Of a stretch of DNA of 64,000 nt, positions 36,521 to 45,353 are shown piece by piece. The position numbers and the translations under genes are program-made. This stretch comes from Rikenella microfusus (lineage in GTDB: Bacteria; Bacteroidota; Bacteroidia; Bacteroidales; Tenuifilaceae). Every line of letters begins with the position of its first letter. Position 1 is the stretch's first letter. The notes beneath the pieces were generated by a model. It saw nothing but the letters and a program-made list of their open reading frames with translations. It searched no databases and was not told the DNA's origin. The stretch lies in contig DYKO01000012.1 in assembly GCA_020722565.1 (NCBI GenBank), forward strand, positions 28,739 through 92,738, read 5' to 3'.

Positions 36521-37243
36521 TTAATACAATATCGAAAGGTTGAGATCATTTAAAAAACGCTGCTCAATTAATTTAGAGCTTTTAACGCTTAGCCTTAGCC
36601 AATCAAGAAGGATCAACTCACCTTCGGTTTCACTTAAATTTATATTGATACCTGATTCTCTTAATCTTCCCATTACTTCGTAGAGGGTTAACGCCACTGA
36701 AACCGAGATATTGTAGCTCTCAGTAAATCCAAACATGGGTATTCTAATGTAATCATCGGCCAAATTCATTGCCTGTGAGCTTAGACCAGTAAGTTCCGTT
36801 CCAAAAATCAATGCAAATCTGCCCCTCGATATATCAAAATTGCCTACTTCACAATCATTAACATGTGGTGATGTTGCTACTATTCTGTACCCCTTCCTCT
36901 TCATGGCTGTAAGTGCTTTTGCTGTAACATCATCGTCTCCGCTATAACGATGAATTGTTAGCCATTTGGATGCCCCCATGTCAACTTCAGAATCTATTTT
37001 AAATCGATTTCGATTTTCAATCACATGAACATCCTGAACTCCCATACAATCGCAAGTTCTAAGCACAGCACTTGCATTCTGAGACTGAAAAATATCCTCA
37101 AGCACTACTGTTACATAACGGGTTCTTTTTGAGAGTACTCTTTGAAAAAGATCAAACCTATGCTCCAGAACAAATTGCGACAGGTGTTCAATTAGCTTTC
37201 TACGAAGCAGATCGTTTTGCTCTATGATTTGCGATTTATCCAT
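36521..37243 (-). CDS. trmH: SpoU/TrmH-family tRNA 2'-O-methyltransferase
   Basis: A SPOUT-class RNA methyltransferase. The N-terminal RFDLFQRVLSKRTRYVTVVLEDIFQSQNASAVLRTCDCMGV contains the motif 1 asparagine/arginine region. FALIFGTELTGLS and IPMFGFTESYNISVSVALTLYEVM are motifs 2 and 3 that form the SAM-binding knot. It most resembles TrmH, which methylates G18 in tRNA. I use the ATG at 37243 (240 aa); the longer ORF-track start at 37300 would run through the HU terminator. It is a single gene downstream of hup, separated from it by that terminator. Confidence 0.88.
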   Translation of the reverse strand: MDKSQIIEQNDLLRRKLIEHLSQFVLEHRFDLFQRVLSKRTRYVTVVLEDIFQSQNASAVLRTCDCMGVQDVHVIENRNRFKIDSEVDMGASKWLTIHRYSGDDDVTAKALTAMKRKGYRIVATSPHVNDCEVGNFDISRGRFALIFGTELTGLSSQAMNLADDYIRIPMFGFTESYNISVSVALTLYEVMGRLRESGININLSETEGELILLDWLRLSVKSSKLIEQRFLNDLNLSILY

Positions 37244-37256
37244 AAAGCAAAAATAA

Positions 37257-37287
37257 ACAAGGAGGGTCAAACATTGACCCTCCTTGT
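37257..37287 (-). terminator. Rho-independent terminator of the HU gene
   Basis: A 14-bp perfect stem (ACAAGGAGGGTCAA / TTGACCCTCCTTGT) with a 3-nt loop and a T-rich tail on the minus strand. It separates hup from trmH and supports the shorter trmH start. Confidence 0.9.
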
Positions 37288-37306
37288 ATAAATAATTCAA
37301 AAAATA

Positions 37307-37579
37307 TTATTGAACCTTGCCGCTAAGTTCGCTACCAGCTTTGAACTTAACAACTTTCTTAGCCTTAATGTTAATGGGCTTCCCAGTTTGTGGATTGCGG
37401 CCGGTCCTTGCATTTCTCTTGGCAACAGAGAAAGAACCAAAACCTACTAAAGCAACGCGATCGCCTTTCTTAAGAGCAGTGCCAGTTGTTTTGATGAAAG
37501 CATCAAGAGCTTTCTTTGCATCAGCCTTGGTAATCTTAGCTTCGGCTGCAATTGCATCAATTAATTGAGCTTTGTTCAT
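37307..37579 (-). CDS. hup: DNA-binding protein HU
   Basis: A 90-residue HU/IHF-family protein. Sequence [29 protein letters not shown] forms the dimerisation helices. The signature [24 protein letters not shown] covers the beta arm with the intercalating proline (RNPQTG). It binds and bends DNA as a dimer and compacts the nucleoid. Its isolation, an almost ideal promoter upstream and a strong terminator fit high expression. Confidence 0.97.
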   Translation of the reverse strand: MNKAQLIDAIAAEAKITKADAKKALDAFIKTTGTALKKGDRVALVGFGSFSVAKRNARTGRNPQTGKPINIKAKKVVKFKAGSELSGKVQ

Positions 37580-37627
37580 AATTGATAGATTTTAGGATTA
37601 ATAATTGATTTAGTTGACTATCAATGA

Positions 37628-37658
37628 CAAAATTATTACTTTTATTAGTAAATGCAAG
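37628..37658 (-). promoter_or_regulatory. Promoter of the HU gene
   Basis: On the minus strand: CTTG (-33), 19-bp spacer, TAATTTTG (-7). The -7 element matches TAnnTTTG perfectly and the spacing is ideal. The start codon lies 48 bp downstream of the -7 element. Confidence 0.65.
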
Positions 37659-37801
37659 TTTTTCTTAAAAAAATTTGCCATGACAGCCATTTTTGTTGGT
37701 TCTTAAAAAATTTCAATTTGATTTAACGCCAATTTATTGACATTTTTGTATACAATGCAAGTTTTTTACAATGTTTTTTCAACAATTTTATAAACACTCC
37801 C

Positions 37802-37832
37802 TTTGGAGATATAAAAAAAACAAATATTTTTG
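37802..37832 (+). promoter_or_regulatory. Promoter of tRNA-Ser(UGA)
   Basis: TTTG (37802-37805), 19-bp spacer, TATTTTTG (37825-37832): an exact match to the Bacteroidota consensus. Only four bases separate the -7 element from the mature 5' end of the tRNA, so transcription should begin at or inside the first bases of the tRNA. Confidence 0.75.
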
Positions 37833-37836
37833 CAGC

Positions 37837-37926
37837 GGAGAAATGGCAGAGCGGTCGAATGCGGCGGTCTTGAAAACCGTTGTCCGTTTATGCGGACCGG
37901 GGGTTCGAATCCCTCTTTCTCCGCCA
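37837..37926 (+). tRNA. tRNA-Ser (anticodon UGA)
   Basis: The acceptor stem GGAGAAA / TTTCTCC is perfect, followed by discriminator G and an encoded CCA. The anticodon stem-loop CGGTCTTGAAAACCG gives anticodon TGA. A long variable arm (TTGTCCG...CGGACCG) marks it as a class II serine tRNA. The T loop GGTTCGAATCC is standard. Confidence 0.97.
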
Positions 37927-37929
37927 AAA

Positions 37930-37964
37930 TAAAAAAACGAAGGGCTTTCCCCTTCGTTTTTTTT
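37930..37964 (+). terminator. Terminator of tRNA-Ser(UGA)
   Basis: Stem AAAACGAAGGG / CCCTTCGTTTT with a short CTTTC-type loop and a long T run, directly after the tRNA. Confidence 0.9.
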
Positions 37965-38031
37965 ATTTTAACTTGTTGGTTTATAGCATAATTAATTACT
38001 AATTACATTAAGATTCACCTAACAATTGATT

Positions 38032-38256
38032 TTATTTCCATACCAATAACCATCCCATTAGACCACCAATGGCCATGCTTCTCCAGGGCGATGAGGTAAT
38101 GGGACAGCTACCACTCCGGCAACCAATGAAGTAGTAATATAAATAACCCGCAATCACCCCAATAATTATGGCTACTAAGGGATAAAGCCATTTTCTTTTC
38201 CTTTTAACCCATTCCTGAATTGTGGCTATTCGGCCTGAATTTAGATATATATTCAT
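38032..38256 (-). CDS. Small membrane protein, DUF6132-like
   Basis: A 74-residue protein with a basic N-terminus (VKRKRKW), a hydrophobic helix (LYPLVAIIIGVIAGYLYYYFIG), a cysteine pair in GCRSGSCPITSSPW and a second helix (MAIGGLMGWLLVW). The GCxSGxCPIT loop between two helices is what I recall of the DUF6132 family, often linked with thiol or rhodanese-type functions. The two cysteines may be redox-active or bind metal. It sits alone between two tRNA-Ser genes on the opposite strand. Confidence 0.7.
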   Translation of the reverse strand: MNIYLNSGRIATIQEWVKRKRKWLYPLVAIIIGVIAGYLYYYFIGCRSGSCPITSSPWRSMAIGGLMGWLLVWK

Positions 38257-38315
38257 ATTTACATATATTTATATTTTTACAAATCTAATTATTTCTTAAA
38301 ATCTTCCATACGATT

Positions 38316-38346
38316 TTTGCAGAAACATATAAAGTTTCTATTTTTG
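38316..38346 (+). promoter_or_regulatory. Promoter of tRNA-Ser(CGA)
   Basis: TTTG (38316-38319), 19-bp spacer, TATTTTTG (38339-38346): an exact consensus match and the same -7 octamer as the other tRNA-Ser gene. A 21-nt leader separates it from the tRNA. Confidence 0.75.
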
Positions 38347-38367
38347 CAGACAATTTTGAAATAACGG

Positions 38368-38456
38368 GGAGAGATGCCAGAGCGGTCGAATGGGGCGGTC
38401 TCGAAAACCGTTGACCTGGGTAACCGGGTCCGAGGGTTCGAATCCCTCTCTCTCCG
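38368..38456 (+). tRNA. tRNA-Ser (anticodon CGA)
   Basis: Acceptor stem GGAGAGA / TCTCTCC and discriminator G. The anticodon loop in CGGTCTCGAAAACCG gives anticodon CGA. A long variable arm (TTGACCTGGGTAACCGGGTC) identifies the serine class. CCA is not encoded (GCAAC follows), unlike the neighbouring tRNA-Ser(UGA). Confidence 0.96.
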
Positions 38457-38463
38457 CAACAGC

Positions 38464-38487
38464 AAAAGGAACCAGAAGGTTCCTTTT
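38464..38487 (+). terminator. Terminator of tRNA-Ser(CGA)
   Basis: A 10-bp perfect stem (AAAAGGAACC / GGTTCCTTTT) with a 4-nt loop, 7 bp after the tRNA. Confidence 0.85.
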
Positions 38488-38667
38488 ATTATTTCCCCAC
38501 AAAACCATGTGTTCGAGTATTAGATTAATTAAAAAAGCAACCCCAGTATAGGGGTTAAGTTGCACATAATGAAGACTTTAATGCCAGATATTCAAAAAAT
38601 GAATTATAACAACGTTACAATGCTTTAATTATAAGCATCTCTTGGATTGTACCTTGGGTAATGATAG

Positions 38668-40485
38668 CTACAATAGCTGCATACCGTGCAACCTTGCATA
38701 ATAGCCATTAAGGGCTAAAAGTTCATCGTGCCTACCGCGCTCAACAATTTCGCCCTCGTGCAGCACACAAATTAAATCGGCGTTCTTAATGGTTGACAAT
38801 CTGTGGGCAATAACCAATGATGTACGGTGCTTCATCAGATTATCAATGGCATCCTGCACCAATCTTTCCGACTCAGTATCAAGAGCACTAGTGGCCTCAT
38901 CCAAAATCATAATGGGGGGATTCTTGAGTATAGCCCGTGCAATGCTAATTCTTTGCCGTTGTCCTCCCGATAATTTACTACCCCTATCGCCGACATTGGT
39001 ATAGTAACCGTTGGGTGTAGCCATTATGAATTCATGAGCATTGGCAATTTTAGCCGCTGCTATAACATCCTCTAAAGTAGCATTATCCACCCCAAAAGCT
39101 ATATTATTATAAAAGGTATCGTTGAAAAGTATTGGATCTTGATTTACATTACCCATCAAGTTACGAAGGCTTGTCAAATCATAATCATATATGTTGATGC
39201 CGTCTATAAGAATTTCACCCTCAGTTACGTCCCAGAAACGAGGAACCAAATCGACCATAGTGCTCTTTCCTGAACCCGATTGCCCAACCAGGGCAACAGT
39301 CATACCTTTTTTAATTTTTAGGTTGATGTTGTGCAGCACCCAATCGTCCTGATACCTGAAATTTACGTTACGGTACTCAATTTCATTCTCAAAGGATGAA
39401 ATTCTTATTGCTCCAGCTTTTACCTTAATCGGATTTTCAGCTGTAAGAATGGTGTCAATTCTATCGGCTGAGGCCATTCCCTTAAGCACGTTGTAGTAAG
39501 CACTTGAAAACGATTTGGCTGGATTGATAATCATGTAGAAAATACCAATGTATGCAATTAAAGCCTCAGGACCAAGATTTCCCTTACCGGCAAAAATCAA
39601 ATTACCACCATACCACAGCACCAGAACCACCACAATGGTACCCAAAAATTCACTTAAAGGAGAAGCCAAATCGCGACGCCTCCACATTTTCTTCATCAGT
39701 AATGAGTAAAAACTATTCATGCTCTCAAAGTGCCTAATAACCTTTGACTCGGCGTTAAATGCCTTGATAATTCTCAAACCACCAATAGTTTCCTCAATAA
39801 TGGAAAGAATAATTCCCATTTTGGTTTGCCCCTTAAATGATGTTTTACGTAGATTCTTACCCACACGTCCAATAATCCCTCCAGTTAATGGTAGTATCAA
39901 CAGCACAAAAAGGGTAAGCTGAGGGCTAATGTAAATCAAACCGGCAAGATGAATAATAATGATTATGGGGTCACGGAAAAACATTTCCAATGAGCGAATA
40001 ATGGATATTTCAATCTCATTAACATCGTTAGTCATTTTACTAATAATGTCACCCTTCTTTTCCTCGGTATAGTAGCCCAATGGCAAATCAACCACTTTAC
40101 GGTAAAGGAGATTTCGCATGTCCTGAAGGACACCAACACGGATTGGTGCCAGATAGTATAACGACAAATAGGTAAATAGGTTCTTTAGCAAAGAGGCAGC
40201 TAGCACAAGTGCAATGATAAAAAGAAGTGCAGTTGCCTTATCGTGTTCACGTATTAATGTGCTAAGAGAGTAGTTGAGGTAATGCGTTAAGCCTTTTGTC
40301 GATAGCACAAATTCGGGTTTAACCTCAACAAGGGGAACCGTTCCAAAGAGCAATTGTAGGAAGGGTATTAGCATGGCAAGAGAGAACAATGAAAATATTG
40401 CAGCAAGTATATTTGTAAAAACATTGGCAGTTACATACCACTTGTAGGGTTTGAGATAGCCAAGTAGTTTTAAAAATTTTTCCAT
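38668..40485 (-). CDS. ABC exporter, MsbA-like (fused permease/ATPase)
   Basis: A 605-residue half-transporter. The N-terminal ~330 residues contain about six transmembrane helices (for example VFTNILAAIFSLFSLAMLIPFL and ALLFIIALVLAASLL). The C-terminal ATPase has Walker A GQSGSGKST, signature LSGGQRQRISIARA, Walker B IMILDEATSALD and the switch histidine in VIAHRLST. Architecture and length fit MsbA-type lipid flippases, which move lipid A core across the inner membrane. lpxB is present elsewhere in this window. A drug-export role cannot be excluded. It is a single gene. Confidence 0.88.
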   Translation of the reverse strand: MEKFLKLLGYLKPYKWYVTANVFTNILAAIFSLFSLAMLIPFLQLLFGTVPLVEVKPEFVLSTKGLTHYLNYSLSTLIREHDKATALLFIIALVLAASLLKNLFTYLSLYYLAPIRVGVLQDMRNLLYRKVVDLPLGYYTEEKKGDIISKMTNDVNEIEISIIRSLEMFFRDPIIIIIHLAGLIYISPQLTLFVLLILPLTGGIIGRVGKNLRKTSFKGQTKMGIILSIIEETIGGLRIIKAFNAESKVIRHFESMNSFYSLLMKKMWRRRDLASPLSEFLGTIVVVLVLWYGGNLIFAGKGNLGPEALIAYIGIFYMIINPAKSFSSAYYNVLKGMASADRIDTILTAENPIKVKAGAIRISSFENEIEYRNVNFRYQDDWVLHNINLKIKKGMTVALVGQSGSGKSTMVDLVPRFWDVTEGEILIDGINIYDYDLTSLRNLMGNVNQDPILFNDTFYNNIAFGVDNATLEDVIAAAKIANAHEFIMATPNGYYTNVGDRGSKLSGGQRQRISIARAILKNPPIMILDEATSALDTESERLVQDAIDNLMKHRTSLVIAHRLSTIKNADLICVLHEGEIVERGRHDELLALNGYYARLHGMQLL

Positions 40486-40604
40486 TCTTCAGCCGTTAAA
40501 TTGATATTATAATGTTCCATTCAGACCTTGTAACAAAACAGGCAAATGTAGCTCAATTTATTATGATGATAAAAACACATCGTGTTTTACACTGTGAAAA
40601 TGTG

Positions 40605-41951
40605 CTATGGGATTCCCAAATAGTTAAAAGGCGATAATGCTTTAAGTTCCAACTTTACTGACTCACTTACATTTAACCCTTCTACAAATCTTGTAAATGC
40701 ATCAGGAGTTACCTGCTGGTTTGTACGAGTAAGTTCCTTGAGTGCATCGTAGGGATTTGGATAACCTTCGCGGCGCAGGATTGTTTGAATGCCCTCGGCA
40801 ATTACCATCCAATTCGCCTGAAGATCGTTGGCTATTGCCTCATGGTTCACAATAATTTTATCGAATCCCTTTAATAGCGATTTAAGCGAAATAATGGTGT
40901 GGGCAATGGGCACCCCAATATTTCGAATAACGGTGGAATCGGTTAAATCGCGCTGAAGGCGCGAAATGGGTAGCTTTGCCGAAAGGTGCTCAAATATTGC
41001 GTTAGCCAATCCAAGGTTTCCCTCTGCATTCTCAAAGTCTATGGGGTTTACCTTATGTGGCATTGCAGATGAACCCACCTCATTTTTCTTAATTTTTTGC
41101 TTAAAATACTCCATTGAAATATACATCCAAATATCTCTACTTAGGTCGATGAGAATGGTGTTGACACGTCGAAGACAATCGAAGAGGGCTGCCATGTTAT
41201 CGTAGTGCTCAATCTGTGTGGTGGTTTGGCTACGATTTAACTGCAGCACACCGTTTACAAATTGATTGGCAAATTTTACCCAATCAATATCGGGGTAGGC
41301 TGCAAGGTGCGCATTAAAGTTTCCGGTCGCCCCACCAAACTTGGCAGAATAGGGTATTTGGGTTAATTGTTCAAGTTGCACTTCAATGCGTTCAACAAAA
41401 ACCCTAATCTCCTTTCCCAATCGGGTTGGCGACGCTGGCTGGCCATGAGTATGCGCAAGCATGGCAATGTCAGCCCATTCATTGCTAAGCTCCTTTAATT
41501 TAGCTAGCAGCTTTTCAATTAAAGGCAAATACTCTTTATTTAAAGCATCGCGAAGCATGGCCGGGAAGGCGGTATTGTTTACATCCTGTGATGTCAATCC
41601 AAAATGTATGAACTCCTTGTAGCCACTTAACCCTATTTCATCAAATTTTTCACGTAATAAATACTCTACAGCCTTAACATCGTGATTGGTAACACCTTCA
41701 ATCTGCTTAACCCTTAGAGCATCTTGCTCAGAAAAATTTTGATAGATATTACGAAGGGTACCAAAATGCATATCATTTAAGCCAGTGAGCTGAGGTATAG
41801 GTATTTTACAAAGGGCAATAAAGTATTCAATCTCAACCCTAATACGGTATTCGATTAGTGCGAATTCCGAAAAGTATTTGCTGAGCATTTGAACCTTGTC
41901 GGCATATCGGCCATCAATAGGTGAAATGGAATAAATATTATGGTTCGACAT
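40605..41951 (-). CDS. purB: Adenylosuccinate lyase
   Basis: A 448-residue fumarase/aspartase-superfamily lyase. It acts twice in purine synthesis, cleaving SAICAR and adenylosuccinate to release fumarate. The superfamily signature is GSSAMPHKVNPIDFENAEGN. The catalytic histidine region is HTHGQPASPTRLGKE, and QIEHYDNMAALFDCL is also present. The N-terminus (YSISPIDGRYADKV) is typical of the E. coli-type PurB. It is monocistronic. The ATG at 41951 overlaps no other gene. Confidence 0.96.
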   Translation of the reverse strand: MSNHNIYSISPIDGRYADKVQMLSKYFSEFALIEYRIRVEIEYFIALCKIPIPQLTGLNDMHFGTLRNIYQNFSEQDALRVKQIEGVTNHDVKAVEYLLREKFDEIGLSGYKEFIHFGLTSQDVNNTAFPAMLRDALNKEYLPLIEKLLAKLKELSNEWADIAMLAHTHGQPASPTRLGKEIRVFVERIEVQLEQLTQIPYSAKFGGATGNFNAHLAAYPDIDWVKFANQFVNGVLQLNRSQTTTQIEHYDNMAALFDCLRRVNTILIDLSRDIWMYISMEYFKQKIKKNEVGSSAMPHKVNPIDFENAEGNLGLANAIFEHLSAKLPISRLQRDLTDSTVIRNIGVPIAHTIISLKSLLKGFDKIIVNHEAIANDLQANWMVIAEGIQTILRREGYPNPYDALKELTRTNQQVTPDAFTRFVEGLNVSESVKLELKALSPFNYLGIP

Positions 41952-42072
41952 ATCAGTAAAAAATTTTGCTCAAATTTAGTAAACATTACGTTACAGGGCC
42001 GGTTAATAAATGATTATGTTTAAGTTCAATTTATGCCAATCATTTTTTACCTTAGCAAAACACTTTGAGTTT

Positions 42073-42828
42073 ATGTCAACAATAAGAATTTCCGCCATAT
42101 CGTATTTAAACACAGCGCCTTTTGCTTATGGACTAAGGCATTCACCAATCTCAAAATCCATAGAGCTGCTTTACGGATATCCATTGGAATGCGCCCAGCG
42201 ACTAAAAAATGGTGAGGTTGATGTAAGCCTGCTCCCAGTGGGTTCTTTACCCAATTTTTCATCCTATAATTTTATTAGCGATTACTGTATTGGAGCAGAG
42301 GGTAAGGTACGAACGGTTGCATTGGTAACCAATTCACCTCTCAATCAGGTAAAAAAAATCTATCTTGACTATCAATCACGAACGTCCGTTCTTCTTATCA
42401 AAATACTATGCCGGGAAAAATGGGGCATTCAACCCGAATTCATCAACCTTAAACCAGAACAGAACTACCTAACCCTAATGGATGGCGAGGCTGCTGTATT
42501 AATTGGCGATAAGGTTTTTAGGGCTGAAAAGATTTTTAAACACATTTACGACCTTTCCAATGAATGGTATCAGGCCTATGGACTCCCCTTTGTTTTTGCG
42601 GTTTGGGTATCAATCCGGAGGTTCCCCGATGATTTTATTGCCGAATTCAATAAGGCACTACAACTGGGAATTAGTTCCATACCCCAGGCTATCGAAGAGT
42701 TCCAAAATTTAAGCATCAGCAAAGAAGAGTCCCTTGAGTATCTGCAAAAAAATATTTCATTCAAACTCGATGAACAAAAATTTAAGGCCGTTGAAAAATT
42801 TCTGTCGCTCATAAAATCGCTTCCATAA
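42073..42828 (+). CDS. mqnA: Chorismate dehydratase (futalosine menaquinone pathway)
   Basis: Starting at the ATG at 42073 (251 aa), the protein begins MSTIRISAISYLNTAPFAYGL, the hallmark of MqnA. MqnA converts chorismate to 3-enolpyruvylbenzoate, the first step of the futalosine route to menaquinone. Other family blocks are RLKNGEVDVSLLPVGS, DYCIGAEGKVRTVALVTNSPL and LDYQSRTSVLLIKIL. The ORF-track start at 42010 adds 21 residues unlike the family. It uses the periplasmic-binding-protein-like fold but has no signal peptide. An NfeD-type membrane protease gene follows 41 bp downstream. Confidence 0.92.
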   Translation: MSTIRISAISYLNTAPFAYGLRHSPISKSIELLYGYPLECAQRLKNGEVDVSLLPVGSLPNFSSYNFISDYCIGAEGKVRTVALVTNSPLNQVKKIYLDYQSRTSVLLIKILCREKWGIQPEFINLKPEQNYLTLMDGEAAVLIGDKVFRAEKIFKHIYDLSNEWYQAYGLPFVFAVWVSIRRFPDDFIAEFNKALQLGISSIPQAIEEFQNLSISKEESLEYLQKNISFKLDEQKFKAVEKFLSLIKSLP

Positions 42829-42869
42829 TACCTTTTTTATATAACTTTACCAGTAAAATATTACCATCA

Positions 42870-44276
42870 ATGAGACCAAAAATATTTTGTGTTTTCCTAC
42901 TTATTATCTTGACCGTTGGATTTGTTCATCGGTTGATTGGTCAGGATAGCATACAACACAAAAAAATTATTTACAAGATAAACATAAAGGAAAATATAAT
43001 GCCTACGGCGTGGCGTATGGTAAAGGTTGGTTTTGATGAGGCAAAGAAAAAGAATGCCGATGTCATTTTAATCCATCTTAACACCTATGGTGGCATGGTT
43101 GATATGGCCGACTCCATTCGAACCAAAATACTCAACAGCACCATACCTGTATGGGTGTTTATTGATAATCAGGCAGCATCGGCTGGTGCGCTAATATCCC
43201 TAGCGTGCGACAGCATTTACATGCGAAAGGGCGGGAGTATTGGTGCTGCCACTGTTGTAGACCAATCGGGCAACGTGGTCCCCGATAAATTTCAGTCGTT
43301 CATGCGGAGCACCATGCGGGCAACCGCTGAAGCAAAAGGCTACGATACGATTATCACTGGTAATGACACCATTCTGAAGTGGCGGCGCGATCCACATATT
43401 GCCGAGGCCATGGTTGACCCATCAATCTACATAGAAGGAATTATCGACTCGGGCAAGGTTCTAACCTTTACAGCCGATGAGGCCATTAAACATGGATACT
43501 GTGAGGGAAATGCCGAATCGGTAAATGAAGTTATTGAGAAAGCCGGTATTAAATCATACCAAATTGAGGAGTTTCGTCCAACATGGCTCGATAAAATAAT
43601 TGGTTTTCTGACCAATCCTTTTGTATCTGGGATACTGATAATGATTATCATTGGTGGCATCTATTTTGAGCTGCAAACCCCCGGTGTGGGATTCCCATTA
43701 GCAGCTGCTGCAACAGCAGCCATACTCTATTTTGCACCATTTTACCTTGAAGGACTGGTTGAGCATTGGGAAATTCTAATCTTTATACTTGGCATAATTC
43801 TGGTTATGGTCGAAATTTTTGCCATACCCGGATTCGGCGTTATAGGAATATCGGGCATTATACTCATGGTTGCAGGGCTTACTCTGGCAATGATTGATAA
43901 TGAAATTTTCCGTAACCCTGTTAACTTTAACTTATTAACTATTCTGAAACCCTTTGGTATAGTAGTTTTCTCAATATTCATTGGACTAATTGGCAGCATA
44001 TTGCTGAGCAAGAAGCTGCTGACCTCTACCCTATTTCCAAATCTTGCGCTGCAGAACAATCTTAATGCCCAAGATGGATATGTTGGGATTGATGCAAAAA
44101 TAAAAAGCATGGTAGGTGCCGAAGGAATGGCTATTACAATGCTTCGGCCTTCTGGAAAAATTCAGTTAGGTAACGATTGGTTCGATGCAATTGCCGAGTT
44201 TGGCTATATTGAAAAGGGTTCCAAAATAAAGGTTTCAAGAGACGAAGCAGGTCAACTATACGTTATCAAAGCATAG
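42870..44276 (+). CDS. NfeD-family membrane-bound serine protease (ClpP class)
   Basis: A 468-residue long-form NfeD protein. After a signal sequence (IFCVFLLIILTVGFVHRLIG) comes a ClpP/SppA-like domain with the catalytic serine in QAASAGALISLACD and a candidate catalytic lysine in VVPDKFQSFMR. Four to five transmembrane helices follow (FVSGILIMIIIGGIYFELQTPG, ILIFILGIILVMVEIFAIPGFGVIGISGIILMVAGL). The C-terminal soluble OB-fold NfeD domain reads GAEGMAITMLRPSGKIQLGNDWFDA. Such proteins are implicated in membrane quality control, often with a slipin/stomatin partner that is not present here. A GNAT gene begins 4 bp later. Confidence 0.92.
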   Translation: MRPKIFCVFLLIILTVGFVHRLIGQDSIQHKKIIYKINIKENIMPTAWRMVKVGFDEAKKKNADVILIHLNTYGGMVDMADSIRTKILNSTIPVWVFIDNQAASAGALISLACDSIYMRKGGSIGAATVVDQSGNVVPDKFQSFMRSTMRATAEAKGYDTIITGNDTILKWRRDPHIAEAMVDPSIYIEGIIDSGKVLTFTADEAIKHGYCEGNAESVNEVIEKAGIKSYQIEEFRPTWLDKIIGFLTNPFVSGILIMIIIGGIYFELQTPGVGFPLAAAATAAILYFAPFYLEGLVEHWEILIFILGIILVMVEIFAIPGFGVIGISGIILMVAGLTLAMIDNEIFRNPVNFNLLTILKPFGIVVFSIFIGLIGSILLSKKLLTSTLFPNLALQNNLNAQDGYVGIDAKIKSMVGAEGMAITMLRPSGKIQLGNDWFDAIAEFGYIEKGSKIKVSRDEAGQLYVIKA

Positions 44277-44280
44277 GACT

Positions 44281-44718
44281 ATGAGCAAAATTGTGATTCG
44301 GGATTTCACACCCGCCGATTTTGAAGGCTTGAGTGAAGTGTGGCAGCTCACCAACCTGGGCAACCCAGCAAGAGGCGACAACCTGCAAATTATAATGCAA
44401 AGCATTGCCATGGGCGGTAAGTTACTTGTGGCCGTAGACGAGAGTAACAAGGTTATCGGAACCAATTGGATGACCTTTGATGGTCGTCGAATACACCTTC
44501 ACCATTTTGGTGTACACCCCGATTACCAGCGCAAAGGAATAGGCAAAATGCTTACCCGCGAATCGCTTCGATTTGTGAAGATAAAAGGCTACCAAGTAAA
44601 ACTTGAGGTGCACCGCAATAACCTGCCTGCAATCAACCTTTATAAACAATTTGGATTTCAGTATCTGGGCGATTACGACGTTTATATTATTAGGAATTTA
44701 AGTAAAATAGAGGCTTAG
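44281..44718 (+). CDS. GNAT-family N-acetyltransferase
   Basis: A 145-residue acetyltransferase. Motif A (acetyl-CoA pyrophosphate binding) is VHPDYQRKGIGKMLTRESL, and the following LEVHRNNLPAINLYKQFGFQYLGDYDVYII is the classic GNAT C-terminal signature. The substrate could be an amine on a small molecule or protein N-terminus and cannot be read from sequence. It starts 4 bp after the NfeD stop codon, so co-translation is likely, and ends at a strong terminator. Confidence 0.92.
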   Translation: MSKIVIRDFTPADFEGLSEVWQLTNLGNPARGDNLQIIMQSIAMGGKLLVAVDESNKVIGTNWMTFDGRRIHLHHFGVHPDYQRKGIGKMLTRESLRFVKIKGYQVKLEVHRNNLPAINLYKQFGFQYLGDYDVYIIRNLSKIEA

Positions 44719-44733
44719 CCGCCTCTATTTTTT
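44705..44733 (+). terminator. Terminator of the mqnA-nfeD-GNAT unit
   Basis: A 10-bp perfect stem (AAATAGAGGC / GCCTCTATTT) with a 6-nt loop and T run, overlapping the GNAT stop codon. Confidence 0.9.
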
Positions 44734-45353
44734 ATTTACCCACCCGTGTTATTGTTCATTATTGGATACTAAGCTGATTTAAGTCGAAGTCCCCCTTTAA
44801 TTTATCCTAATGCTTCCAAAACCTTGGGCTGGTTTTTAGTCAGGGAACCGGACAAAAAATGTTAATATTTCCCGAAATAATATATAAATCCATGGCTGCC
44901 CAGGTCATTTTGGAAACCTGCCCCATTAATAACTTGATATATCCAAAACCATTACCAAGAACAAGGGTGCACGTACAAATAACCACTGGCTTTCGACCAC
45001 TACATGGCGATAATCGCCAGCTGAAACAGGAATTAAGCGATACTCCTTTGCAACGTAAAGTTAGCGCCTAAAATAAGGTAAATAATATCCTTTGCACTAA
45101 TTACCGATGACTTAGTCCGTTTCCCATCAGTAAAACGGTTTATTCCGCTTGCAGCCCAGCACAAATTAAAAATTTACCACAGCTACAGCCAAATAGTATC
45201 AAGTTCAAAGACCAATGCACCGCTGGTAGAGATTCTCATTAATTTCCCCATAAGATTTTTAAAATCAGCGCAGTGTAACTACCTGAAAACATTATGATTA
45301 ACAGTATAAGCGCCAAGTGTATTCAACGGCTACTCAATTGGAATTCTATTGGT
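44734..45353. other. 620-bp gap without a recognisable gene
   Basis: The only ORF (44859-45071, 70 aa) has an unconvincing composition and no family resemblance. I see no tRNA, repeat or clear RNA structure. The minus-strand mltG ends at 45354 with no obvious terminator. The stretch is less AT-rich than other gaps here, so it may be the remnant of a lost gene; this is speculative. Confidence 0.4.

Noticed and set aside
36521-37300. Long trmH start at 37300
   Set aside because: It would translate through the strong HU terminator; the ATG at 37243 gives the normal TrmH N-terminus.
38338-38565. 75-aa minus-strand ORF containing REGFEPSDPVTQVNG
   Set aside because: It is the antisense translation of tRNA-Ser(CGA), a well-known type of spurious ORF.
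44859-45071. 70-aa plus-strand ORF
   Set aside because: No family resemblance, odd composition and no promoter or terminator; treated as chance.
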